Shown: positions 6,950-13,637 of the stretch, one piece after another | How positions within the stretch are numbered: position 1 is the first letter of the stretch | Layout: every line of letters begins with the position of its first letter | Notes under the pieces: generated by a model | Seen by the model: only the letters and a program-made list of their open reading frames with translations | Database searches by the model: none | What the model was told of the DNA's origin: nothing | NCBI GenBank assembly: GCA_963645165.1 | Contig: CAVIQT010000029.1 | Coordinates: 1-13,637, forward strand | Direction: 5' to 3' | From: CAG-533 sp963645165 | GTDB taxonomy: Bacteria; Bacillota_I; Bacilli_A; RF39; UBA660 | Length of the DNA: 13,637 bases | Translations under genes and position numbers: made by a program

Positions 6950-7771
6950 ATGGGGAATATAGGAGTAACAATTAAGAGATTTTTAGGTAATAAGAATACC
7001 GTAACAATATTAGGGGTAATTATTGGAATAATTGTATTATATGTTGGTTATAACTGGAGAGTTAATCAATCAGTTGAACCACAAAGTATTCCATATGCTA
7101 AGGTTGAATTAAAAGCAAATGAATTAATTACAAAAGACCAAGTAGGTACTATCAAAGTTAGTAAAAGTATGGTTGATACAACACCAGGATTATTAACTTC
7201 TTTAAGTCAAGTTATTGGTAAATATGTATCATATGATACTAAAATTCCTGAAGGTGGTTTATTTTATTCTAGTCAGTTAATGGCTGCTGAACAAAGACCA
7301 AATTACATTACTGAAAACCTACCACAATGTCATACAGTTTATAGTTTGCCCGTAACACTTCATGATACTTATGCTAACTCTATTATGAGAGATGACTATA
7401 TCGATTTATATATTTCTGCTGTAAGTGATGAAGGAAAAGTAATTATTGCTAAAATGATAGAAAGTATTCAAGTTTTGGATGTTAGAGACTCTAATGGTAA
7501 ATCCGTATTTTCTTCACAATCAGAAACAGGAATACCAGCTGAATTAATTTTCTCTGTTCCAGATAGTATGTTCCTTCTATTAACTAGAGCTGATCATATT
7601 TCAACTAATCAAATTAAAATATTCCCAGTACCTCGTGGTAAAGAATATACTGAAAACCATAGTGCCACTCAGGTAGCAAGCCAAGTTATTATTGATTTCA
7701 TAAACAATAAATCAGACTTAAGTTATGCTGAAAGTACTAGTTTAATAGATAAAGAATGTTTAGATTATTAA
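6950..7771 (+). CDS. cpaB: CpaB/RcpC-like SAF-domain pilus assembly protein
   Basis: A 273-residue protein with one N-terminal membrane helix (about 18-34), a SAF-type domain just after it (about 47-110, with the spaced 'KANELITKDQV' and 'IPEGG' elements) and a second conserved part (about 115-200, with DDYIDLYIS). This is the layout of Flp pilus assembly protein CpaB/RcpC, which sits on the outer face of the membrane. In Gram-negatives it works with the secretin; in a cell without an outer membrane it probably contacts cell wall or the assembled fibre. It leads a four-gene operon with cpaF, tadB-like and tadC-like genes (22-base gap to the next), driven by a strong promoter and AGGAGGA. The length is normal. 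The C-terminal 50 residues are polar, with 'CLDY' at the end. Confidence 0.85.
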   Translation: MGNIGVTIKRFLGNKNTVTILGVIIGIIVLYVGYNWRVNQSVEPQSIPYAKVELKANELITKDQVGTIKVSKSMVDTTPGLLTSLSQVIGKYVSYDTKIPEGGLFYSSQLMAAEQRPNYITENLPQCHTVYSLPVTLHDTYANSIMRDDYIDLYISAVSDEGKVIIAKMIESIQVLDVRDSNGKSVFSSQSETGIPAELIFSVPDSMFLLLTRADHISTNQIKIFPVPRGKEYTENHSATQVASQVIIDFINNKSDLSYAESTSLIDKECLDY

Positions 7772-7793
7772 TATAGTTTAAGGATATGATGGT

Positions 7794-8897
7794 ATGAATA
7801 ATTTATTTGAACAATTAGATTTTGGACCATTAGAAGAGTTTTTAAATGATGATAATGTTACAGATATCTCCTATAGTAATGGGGGACAAGTTTGGCTTAA
7901 AACACTAGATAAAGGTGTCTACCAAGTAAATAGACCAGATATTAATAATCCCTTAATGGAAAAGCTTGCCTTTCAGTGTTCTAATGTTATGGGCAAAACA
8001 TTTAATATGGCTCATCCATTCTTAGATGCTGAAAGTGCTGAGTTACGTCTTAACTTTATTCATGATTCAATCGCGACTAATGGAATAGCTTGTGTTATTC
8101 GTAAAACACCAGCAAAAATAAGATTAAATAAAGATAAACTAATAAACGAAAAATATTGTACAATTCAAATTCATGATTTTTTGATGAAATGTGTAGAAGG
8201 CCACTGTAACATAATTGTTGCCGGTGAAACTGGTTCTGGTAAAACAGAACTTGTTAAATACCTAGCATCTCATACGAAAGAAAATGAAAAAATTATTACT
8301 ATTGAAGATACTTTAGAACTTCACTTAGATAGAATATTTCCTCACAGAGATATAGTTGCTATGAAAACTAATAATATCGCATCCTATAGTGATGTATTAG
8401 TTACTTGTATGAGACAAAACCCTAAATGGATATTACTATCAGAAGTTCGTAGTGCGGAAGCAGTTATGGCAGTTAGAAACTCAATTTCTTCTGGACATAA
8501 TATTTTATCAACTATCCATGCCGATAAAGCATCAAGTGTCCCTATGCGTATGTATTCTCTACTTGAATCTAATCAAGATGTATCCCAGTTTTTATCAACT
8601 ATCCATAGATATGTTCAAATTGCTGTCTGTGTTAAAGGTTATATGAGTAAAGCCTTAGGAAGATTTCAAAGAGAGATTATGGAAGTATGTGAATTTTATG
8701 TAGATGAAAATAATAACCCTTGTAGTAATACAATATATAGAAAAAATGTAGATGGAGCATTTACCATTAAAAATCCAACTAAATACTTACTAGAATATTT
8801 AGAATTACAAGGAATAATACTACCTAAAGATACCTTTAACTTAGGTGAAGAAAATCATGGTAGTGCAGAAGATAAAGTAGAAATAGAAACATTATAA
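7794..8897 (+). CDS. cpaF: CpaF/TadA secretion ATPase
   Basis: A 367-residue hexameric ATPase of the type II/IV secretion superfamily that powers fibre assembly or export from the cytoplasmic face. All four signature boxes are present: Walker A GETGSGKT (144-151), Asp box TIEDTLEL (169-176), Walker B WILLSEVRS with the catalytic Glu at 217, and His box around STIHADKA (239-246). The N-terminal domain (about 10-105) has the usual 'VTDIS', 'LRLNFIH' and 'CVIRK' elements of CpaF. The chain lacks the longer N-terminal extension of many CpaF proteins. The start at 7794 follows AAGGA at 7780-7784; two ATGs just before it are out of frame. It lies directly upstream of the two platform genes, as in Tad operons. 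The C-terminal 50 residues are acidic and less conserved. Confidence 0.95.
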   Translation: MNNLFEQLDFGPLEEFLNDDNVTDISYSNGGQVWLKTLDKGVYQVNRPDINNPLMEKLAFQCSNVMGKTFNMAHPFLDAESAELRLNFIHDSIATNGIACVIRKTPAKIRLNKDKLINEKYCTIQIHDFLMKCVEGHCNIIVAGETGSGKTELVKYLASHTKENEKIITIEDTLELHLDRIFPHRDIVAMKTNNIASYSDVLVTCMRQNPKWILLSEVRSAEAVMAVRNSISSGHNILSTIHADKASSVPMRMYSLLESNQDVSQFLSTIHRYVQIAVCVKGYMSKALGRFQREIMEVCEFYVDENNNPCSNTIYRKNVDGAFTIKNPTKYLLEYLELQGIILPKDTFNLGEENHGSAEDKVEIETL

Positions 8898-8921
8898 AAT
8901 AATAAGAAGGGAGTAATATTT

Positions 8922-9821
8922 ATGAAGATAGAGTTATTAATTGTTACGGCAATTATTATATTTATAGTCGCATATCGTCGTAATAGTGGCTCTAATGTAT
9001 ATAAATTTATGGCTAAGGAAGCAGGTAATTTATATGAAAAATATGCTCCTTATACATTTAAAATGGTTAGAGAAAAATCTAAAGAATTAGGCGAAGAATT
9101 TACTGTAAAACAATATGTAGTACAAGTTGTCATATTTGCCGTATTTGGAGCAGGAGTTGCCTATCTATACTTTTATAGTATTATTTGGGCAATTATATAT
9201 GCCACAGCCGCAGTCGCATTTATTCCTTACTTAGCATATTTAAGATGTAAAAGAGTTTATAGTGAATTTATTTTTGAACAAATCCAGGTATATACTACAA
9301 ATGTTATTATGGAATTTAATACAACCCAGTCATTTGTAAAAGCCCTAGAAGGTGTAAGGGACTCTGGAGTTTTAGAAGATCCTGTACTAAGTGATGTTAA
9401 AAAAATGATTGAAATGGCCTATGTAAATGGTACTATTGAAGAATCTATTGATTACTTTAATAAAAAATATCCTTACTATATGGTAAAAAATATGCACCAA
9501 TTATTCCTACAAATTACCAAAGAAGGTGCTAAAGATTCTGGTGAGTCTTTAGAAAATATGCTTCTTGATATCGATATGTTAGTAGAAGGTGTATACCGTG
9601 ACAAGATGGACAGATCTAGCTATCATAAAAAATTCTTAACATTTGGTTTTGCTCTATACTTTTTAGTAATGCTTACACAGTTTCTATTAGGCACTAAAAA
9701 CTATATTGCTATGTTAGATAAAGTATATGTTCAAATTTTACTTCATTTAGTTATAATAATTAATTCATACTTCTTACTTGATGGTGAAAAATATTATAAT
9801 GAACAGACAGGAGGCGAATAA
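8922..9821 (+). CDS. tadB: TadB-like inner-membrane platform protein (T2SS F domain)
   Basis: A 299-residue membrane protein with hydrophobic segments at about 2-18, 65-83, 86-106, 239-257 and 268-287. A soluble helical domain lies between (about 107-235), the layout of the type II secretion F/TadB family. Within it 'IQVYTTNVIMEFNTTQSF' and 'GAKDSGESLENML' correspond to the helices that contact the ATPase. It forms the membrane platform together with the next gene product. GGGAG upstream sets the start, 24 bases after cpaF. Only two bases separate it from the tadC-like gene, whose ribosome site lies in this gene's end, so the two are coupled. The assignment to TadB rather than TadC rests on order and topology. 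Confidence 0.85.
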   Translation: MKIELLIVTAIIIFIVAYRRNSGSNVYKFMAKEAGNLYEKYAPYTFKMVREKSKELGEEFTVKQYVVQVVIFAVFGAGVAYLYFYSIIWAIIYATAAVAFIPYLAYLRCKRVYSEFIFEQIQVYTTNVIMEFNTTQSFVKALEGVRDSGVLEDPVLSDVKKMIEMAYVNGTIEESIDYFNKKYPYYMVKNMHQLFLQITKEGAKDSGESLENMLLDIDMLVEGVYRDKMDRSSYHKKFLTFGFALYFLVMLTQFLLGTKNYIAMLDKVYVQILLHLVIIINSYFLLDGEKYYNEQTGGE

Positions 9822-9823
9822 GA

Positions 9824-10618
9824 ATGCTTATAGAAGTAGTTATTCTTGGTATAATCTTGTTTGTAATATTAGAATATAATGGTAGTATTAGTACTAATAA
9901 ATTTATTACTGATAATCAAGATATATTTCTAAAATTAAAAGAAAAAGATTTTGATTTTTATGCTAAAGCTAAATATGGAGACTCAATAGATATTTATAAA
10001 TTATTTAATACAAGACTTAGAAATGGATTATTTACTTTACTTATTATGATAATGTTATTTTTAAGTAAACTTAGTTATGTTAACATACTTTTTGCACTTA
10101 TTTGTGCCTATGGCGTCTATAAACTTTCTTACTTTCAGTTAAAAAGATATTATAAAAGTCATTTACACATTATAGATACAATGCTTCCATATTATTTAAA
10201 GAATTTAGAAATATTAGTACAACACTATACAGTTCCTGTCGCACTAGGTAAATCTATTGATGAAGCACCTGAAATATTTAAAAGTGGACTTAGAGAACTT
10301 ATTGAAAGAATAAATGCTGGAGATTCTACTATTAATCCTTACATGGATTTTGCAAGAGAATATCCCGTTAGAGATTCTATGAGAATGATGAGACTTTTAT
10401 ATCGTTTAAGTTTAGGTAGTCAAGAAAGAAAACAAGAACAGCTTCTTACTTTTTCTAGAAATATATCTAACTTACAACAAAAAGCTCGTGAGACAAGATA
10501 TAAAGATCGTTTAGAAAAGATGGAAAGTAAAACAATGATAATGCTAGTATCAACTGGAGTAGGAGTTATGGTTTTACTTGTTATATCAATACTAATGTTA
10601 TTTACTTCAAATATGTAG
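9824..10618 (+). CDS. tadC: TadC-like inner-membrane platform protein (T2SS F domain)
   Basis: A 264-residue partner of the TadB-like protein. Hydrophobic segments lie at about 2-17, 68-82, 86-103 and 238-260, and the cytoplasmic helical domain at about 105-235 carries 'TMLPYYLKNLEILVQHY' and the 'ETRYKDRLEKMESKTMIM' run-in to the last helix that is typical of the family. The ribosome site GGAGG lies inside the end of tadB. The stop codon TAG overlaps the stem of the operon terminator. It is last in the operon: no prepilin peptidase, TadZ-like or pilin gene follows, so those parts must lie elsewhere or be absent. Confidence 0.83.
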   Translation: MLIEVVILGIILFVILEYNGSISTNKFITDNQDIFLKLKEKDFDFYAKAKYGDSIDIYKLFNTRLRNGLFTLLIMIMLFLSKLSYVNILFALICAYGVYKLSYFQLKRYYKSHLHIIDTMLPYYLKNLEILVQHYTVPVALGKSIDEAPEIFKSGLRELIERINAGDSTINPYMDFAREYPVRDSMRMMRLLYRLSLGSQERKQEQLLTFSRNISNLQQKARETRYKDRLEKMESKTMIMLVSTGVGVMVLLVISILMLFTSNM

Positions 10619-10640
10619 TTTACGAAAGTAAACTTTTTTT
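10617..10640 (+). terminator. Intrinsic terminator of the cpaB-tadC operon
   Basis: A perfect 7-bp stem AGTTTAC/GTAAACT closed by a stable GAAA tetraloop is followed by seven T. Its 5' arm begins inside the tadC stop codon, so almost no 3' untranslated sequence is left. Confidence 0.92.
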
Positions 10641-10676
10641 GGATTACAGCCAAAATGTAAAATAGTAAAAATGAAG

Positions 10677-10697
10677 TATAATTTTTTATGGGAGGAG
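10677..10697 (+). promoter_or_regulatory. -10 box and ribosome site left in front of the ATPase remnant
   Basis: A perfect TATAAT at 10677-10682 has no clear -35 and no TGn extension. A strong GGGAGGAG ribosome site at 10690-10697 precedes the ATG at 10702. The start signals of the lost gene therefore still look functional and could drive a 23-residue peptide. Confidence 0.45.
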
Positions 10698-10701
10698 TAT
10701 T

Positions 10702-10971
10702 ATGAAAGAATATATACCTAGAATAGTAGATAGTGTTTTAAAAAATAAACTTGAATATATGGGAGCTTTTTAATTGAAGCGTGCAATTGAGATAAAATTA
10801 GGTGCTGGTGAAATACCACTTGCTGCGAATAACCTAATTAACTTTAAAGAAAAAGTTGATAAAGATAAATATGGCGAACCATCATTTTTAATGGTGTTAA
10901 CTGCAGCTGAGCTTTCTTATCAAAGAGATGATGGAGTTTATGTAGTATCTATTGGTACTCTAAAAAATTAA
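10702..10971 (+). pseudogene. Remnant of a DUF4143-type ATP-binding protein, internally deleted
   Basis: Two pieces of one gene lie in the same frame. The first, 10702-10773, reads MKEYIPRIVDSVLKNKLEY... and stops at TAA after 23 codons; this is how ATP-binding proteins with a C-terminal DUF4143 begin, just before the Walker A loop. The second, 10774-10971, encodes KRAIEIKLGAGEIP..., then SFLMVLTAAELSYQ and DGVYVVSIGTLKN, the nuclease-like C-terminal end of the same family. The whole middle, including Walker A and B and most of the DUF4143 region (roughly 300 or more residues by family length), is missing. The TTG at 10774 has no ribosome site, so the second piece is not a separate gene. Bases 10764-10779 still look like the start of 'LIEG' one base out of frame. 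Intact relatives are common in gut Firmicutes and may be mobile or toxin-like; their role is unsettled. Confidence 0.8.
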
Positions 10972-11011
10972 TTTTTTTACTCAAATCAAATAAAAATACT
11001 ACTTTTCCTAA

Positions 11012-11043
11012 TTATCTGATATAATAGTCCCCAAAAGAAGGGA
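11012..11043 (+). promoter_or_regulatory. Extended -10 promoter and ribosome site of the phosphoesterase fusion gene
   Basis: TGA followed by TATAAT (11020-11025) gives a full extended -10 box; there is no good -35. The predicted start near 11032 is about 17 bases before the ATG at 11049, with GAAGGGA at 11037-11043 as ribosome site. Confidence 0.6.
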
Positions 11044-11048
11044 TTATT

Positions 11049-12590
11049 ATGTCATATTTTAAAGATATTTATGGATATTTAACAGATATATATCCAGATA
11101 GAAAAGTATATGTAATTAGTGATGAACACTTCGGACATGAAAAAATTATCGAATATACTAGGGAAAATTTTAATAATGTAGAAGAGATGAATAACTATAT
11201 TATAAGAATGCATAATGAAGTAGTAGATAAAGATGATATAGTTATTTTTTTAGGTGATTTTTGTCTTAAAGGGCCAAGTATTATTAAAGAAATACTTTCT
11301 AAATTAAATGGTCATAAATTCCTAATACTAGGTAATCATGATAGTGAAAAACTATTAAAAACATATAAATTACTAGGTTTTGATGATGTATTTATGTATC
11401 CTGTAAGTTTTAAAAATAGTTATTTATCTCATTATGCTCTAATGGGAGAAAACCCAAATGATACCTTATATACATTAATGAAAAAAGAATTTCTAAAATC
11501 TTCTGGAATAAATTATCATGGCCATGAACATGACATAAAAGAAAATTATCCTAATTCTAAAAATGTTTCCTGTGAAAATACATGTTATAAACCATATTAT
11601 ATTGGTACTACCGGTAAAAAGCATATCTCTTTAGATTATCCTTTATTTATTAATAGTCCTTATTTTAAAGAATTTCTAAATCTTTTACATGATAAATCAT
11701 TTAAAGTAGATTGCCTGTTAAGTGATTATATATATACCATGATGTTAGAAGCTCTAGAAGGTTATAAGGATGATATATGTTTTTTTGGTTCCTTTATGAT
11801 GCATAAAAAATATGGCTATCAAGATGATTTTACTGACTTAGATGCCAGTGTTATTTATAATGCTAGAAAAAGTAAAAAAGAAAATAGAAGACTACTTATA
11901 AAAGCTAATGAATCAGTCTTTACTGCTTTAAAAGATATTGATGGCTTTAATATATCTTTTTATAAAAGAATAGATCATATATGTATTTTATCTAGTTTAT
12001 ATGCTAAAGGAGAAGATAACATAATTAAATCTTACTTAGACATGAATATTATTATGGAAGATATTTATAAACCAAAAGACTTTACTATAAATGAAGGAAT
12101 GACTGACTTAGAAAAACTTTGTTTAAAATATAACTATGATGTCTCGTCAAAATGTTATTTTCCTAAATATAGTGTTGTAACCCTAAAAGCCGCCGGTGAT
12201 ATAGCTAATTTAATATTACAATATTTATTTCAAGTAAATGCTAATAATAAAACTAAAATTATTAAAAAAATAAAATATATCATGTTAAGATTAACTACTA
12301 TAGATAAAGAAAGTCTAGAAGACTTAGAAGAAATAATTATTAGATACTTAATAAGAAATATATTATTTTTATCAAAAGCAAGAAGAATAGATGAAATTGC
12401 TTTTATTAAATCTGTAAATATTAACTTAGATGATTTAAGTAAAAACTTACCAGATAGTATTGCAAGCCAATTAAATGATATATTTATCCCTTCTAATTCT
12501 AACTTTAATCAAGTATTTAATTATTTAAAAAGTGTCAATGAATCGTTTACTTTAGATGCTACTAAAGAAATATTACTTAATCTTAAATAA
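11049..12590 (+). CDS. Metallophosphoesterase fused to a nucleotidyltransferase-like domain and a helical C-terminus
   Basis: A 513-residue, apparently cytoplasmic protein. Residues 18-195 are a calcineurin-like phosphoesterase: SDEHFGH (D25, H27), LGDF (D70), GNHD (96-99), SHY (H128) and GHEH (158-161). The spacing and 'VEEMNNYII' resemble small stand-alone and phage-borne phosphoesterases. Residues about 222-335 look like a polymerase-beta-type nucleotidyltransferase: FFGS (G247, S248), then after 14 residues DLDAS (D263, D265), with a possible third acidic strand at IDHI (D309). The rest (about 345-513) is mostly helical, with no named domain. The first domain is well supported; the second is inferred from the G-S...DxD pattern, whose spacing is slightly longer than usual. 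It has its own promoter and stands alone between the ATPase remnant and the M16-like gene. A nucleotide-modifying enzyme with matching removal activity is conceivable but unproven. Confidence 0.85.
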   Translation: MSYFKDIYGYLTDIYPDRKVYVISDEHFGHEKIIEYTRENFNNVEEMNNYIIRMHNEVVDKDDIVIFLGDFCLKGPSIIKEILSKLNGHKFLILGNHDSEKLLKTYKLLGFDDVFMYPVSFKNSYLSHYALMGENPNDTLYTLMKKEFLKSSGINYHGHEHDIKENYPNSKNVSCENTCYKPYYIGTTGKKHISLDYPLFINSPYFKEFLNLLHDKSFKVDCLLSDYIYTMMLEALEGYKDDICFFGSFMMHKKYGYQDDFTDLDASVIYNARKSKKENRRLLIKANESVFTALKDIDGFNISFYKRIDHICILSSLYAKGEDNIIKSYLDMNIIMEDIYKPKDFTINEGMTDLEKLCLKYNYDVSSKCYFPKYSVVTLKAAGDIANLILQYLFQVNANNKTKIIKKIKYIMLRLTTIDKESLEDLEEIIIRYLIRNILFLSKARRIDEIAFIKSVNINLDDLSKNLPDSIASQLNDIFIPSNSNFNQVFNYLKSVNESFTLDATKEILLNLK

Positions 12591-12594
12591 AATT

Positions 12595-12618
12595 TGTTAT
12601 ACTAATAAATAAGGAGGA
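12595..12618 (+). promoter_or_regulatory. Extended -10 promoter and ribosome site of the M16-like gene
   Basis: TGT followed by TATACT (12598-12603) lies just after the stop codon of the upstream gene, with a poor -35. The predicted start near 12610 directly precedes AAGGAGGA (12611-12618), four bases before the ATG at 12623. Read-through from the upstream gene is also possible, since no terminator separates them. Confidence 0.5.
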
Positions 12619-12622
12619 TTTC

Positions 12623-13637
12623 ATGAAAGAAAATAATCAAGTAGTTATAAAAAATAAAAAAGGAAATACCATACTTATTGAGATACTTTTTCCTATTAAT
12701 TATGATATAAAAAATGATCAAAAAAATTACTTATTATGTGAACTTCATAAAACTACAAAAAAATATAATAAATTAGATAAATTTACTAAAGTATGTAGAG
12801 AAAAATTAATTGTTGATATCACAAGCTATTTAGTAACTTTTAAAGACAAATCTTATTTAGCCTTTGATATAATTATACCTAAAGAAAATATTGTAGATGA
12901 TTATATTTTAGAAGACGCTATAAAGTTATTTTATGAATATATATTTAATCCTAATGTAGATGATAAAGGTTATCAGGAAGAATATTTTAATTTAGAAAAA
13001 AATCGTTTCTTAGATATGATTAATAAAATATCTATGACTGATATGTATTATAATGCCCAAAATATCTTATTTGATACAATAGATCCTAAAGAAAAATATC
13101 ATTTAAGTAGTCAGCTAGAAATAGAGCTTATTAAAGAATGTGATAGATTTAATACTCTAAGTTATTATAAAGATATCATTAATAGTGGTTATTATATGTT
13201 TATTTATGGTAATGTATCTTCTAAAGTAATTAAAATAATAAATAAATATTTTAAAAATAGTAAAATGAAAAAAGTTAAAACAAATACTTTAAAAGCCAAT
13301 AAACAAAACTTAAAAAAATATTATGAAATAAACTATAACTTTAAACAAACTATTATTTATAATTACTTTAGAGTTAAAGACTATGATAAAGAAAAAGATA
13401 TTTATTATTTAAGATTTTTAAGAAAAATATTAGTATTTGAAAAAGCATATTCAATATTAAATAAATTAAGAATAGAAAATAATTTAGTATATGATGTTGG
13501 TGTTAGTGAACTATCTACTGATGGCTCTATACTAATTAAATGTGGCTCATTATATCAAAATAAAGATATTATTACCTCACTAGTTAAAAGCTGCTTAGAA
13601 GATATAAAAGATGAAAAGAAACTATTAAAATATCAAA
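12623..13637 (+). CDS. M16-family peptidase-like protein without zinc motif (YmfF/AlbE-like), 3' end outside window
   Basis: The frame is open from the ATG at 12623 to the window end (338 codons) without a stop. After a divergent N-terminal part (1-85), the order of elements follows M16 peptidases: a 'YEYIFNPNVDDKGY' stretch, 'EYFNLEKNRFLDMI', a region where family members have short loops and 'YYKDIINSGYYMFIYGNV', then the second domain with 'LNKLRIENNLVYDVG' that corresponds to the usual R-E-x-x-x-L-x-Y/A-Y element. The HxxEH zinc motif expected near the N-terminus is absent (there 'LLCELHKTTKKY'), as in YmfF and other non-catalytic M16 partners. Such proteins usually pair with an active M16 protein, which in Bacillus is encoded next door (ymfH); that would lie just beyond the window. 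It probably acts in the cytoplasm as no signal peptide is seen. Confidence 0.8.
   Translation, partial: MKENNQVVIKNKKGNTILIEILFPINYDIKNDQKNYLLCELHKTTKKYNKLDKFTKVCREKLIVDITSYLVTFKDKSYLAFDIIIPKENIVDDYILEDAIKLFYEYIFNPNVDDKGYQEEYFNLEKNRFLDMINKISMTDMYYNAQNILFDTIDPKEKYHLSSQLEIELIKECDRFNTLSYYKDIINSGYYMFIYGNVSSKVIKIINKYFKNSKMKKVKTNTLKANKQNLKKYYEINYNFKQTIIYNYFRVKDYDKEKDIYYLRFLRKILVFEKAYSILNKLRIENNLVYDVGVSELSTDGSILIKCGSLYQNKDIITSLVKSCLEDIKDEKKLLKYQ

Noticed and set aside
8452..8646. Plus-strand 64-codon frame inside cpaF
   Set aside because: It lies wholly within the conserved Walker B to His-box region of cpaF in another frame and has no ribosome site.
10420..10653. Minus-strand 77-codon frame over the tadC end and terminator
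   Set aside because: It is antisense to a conserved part of tadC and crosses the terminator; no start signals.
10774..10971. Independent small gene starting at TTG 10774
   Set aside because: No ribosome site; it directly follows an in-frame stop and encodes the C-terminal end of a DUF4143-type ATPase, so it belongs to the pseudogene.

Overview
The window is strongly AT-rich bacterial DNA with Gram-positive-style expression signals: strong AGGAGG-type ribosome sites, very short leaders, TGn-extended -10 boxes and intrinsic terminators. Gene content (a SEDS cell-wall glycosyltransferase, a YkuE-type phosphoesterase, a CPBP protease, a Tad/Flp-type assembly operon without a secretin, a DUF4143 ATPase remnant and a YmfF-like M16 protein) fits a low-GC Bacillota, perhaps an uncultured host-associated Bacilli or Mollicutes-related lineage. 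The genus cannot be determined from the sequence. All genes read with the standard bacterial code. No tRNA, rRNA, CRISPR array or insertion sequence was seen.

Layout. (1) 1-860, plus: 3' part of a FtsW/RodA/SpoVE-type gene. (2) 851-2626, minus: CPBP protease, then metallophosphoesterase, then a hairpin, then a tiny Tyr/Gly/Pro-rich protein. This last gene converges on and overlaps the SEDS gene by 10 bases, and its likely terminator lies inside the SEDS coding end. (3) 2723-6713, plus: three genes for surface or exported proteins. They are a 241-aa protein with signal peptide and C-terminal anchor, a 947-aa cysteine-rich secreted protein, and a 135-aa protein with an N-terminal anchor; an intrinsic terminator follows. 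(4) 6950-10618, plus: cpaB, cpaF/tadA, tadB-like and tadC-like genes under their own strong promoter and ending in a GAAA-loop terminator. (5) 10702-10971: remains of a DUF4143-type ATP-binding protein that lost its whole middle. (6) 11049-12590: a phosphoesterase apparently fused to a nucleotidyltransferase-like domain. (7) 12623 to the end: 5' part of an M16-peptidase-like gene without the zinc motif.

How they fit together. Blocks 3 and 4 probably form one machine. CpaF supplies ATP-driven force, the TadB/TadC-like proteins form the inner-membrane platform, and CpaB is a membrane-anchored SAF-domain assembly protein. The three exported proteins just upstream are the best candidates for what is built or displayed. 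No canonical Flp pilin or prepilin peptidase is present, so the assembled structure may be unusual. The 947-aa protein has a Cys-Ile-Asp-Pro-Gly element near its mature N-terminus that recalls thioester adhesin domains, which would suit a surface-attachment role; this last point is inference.
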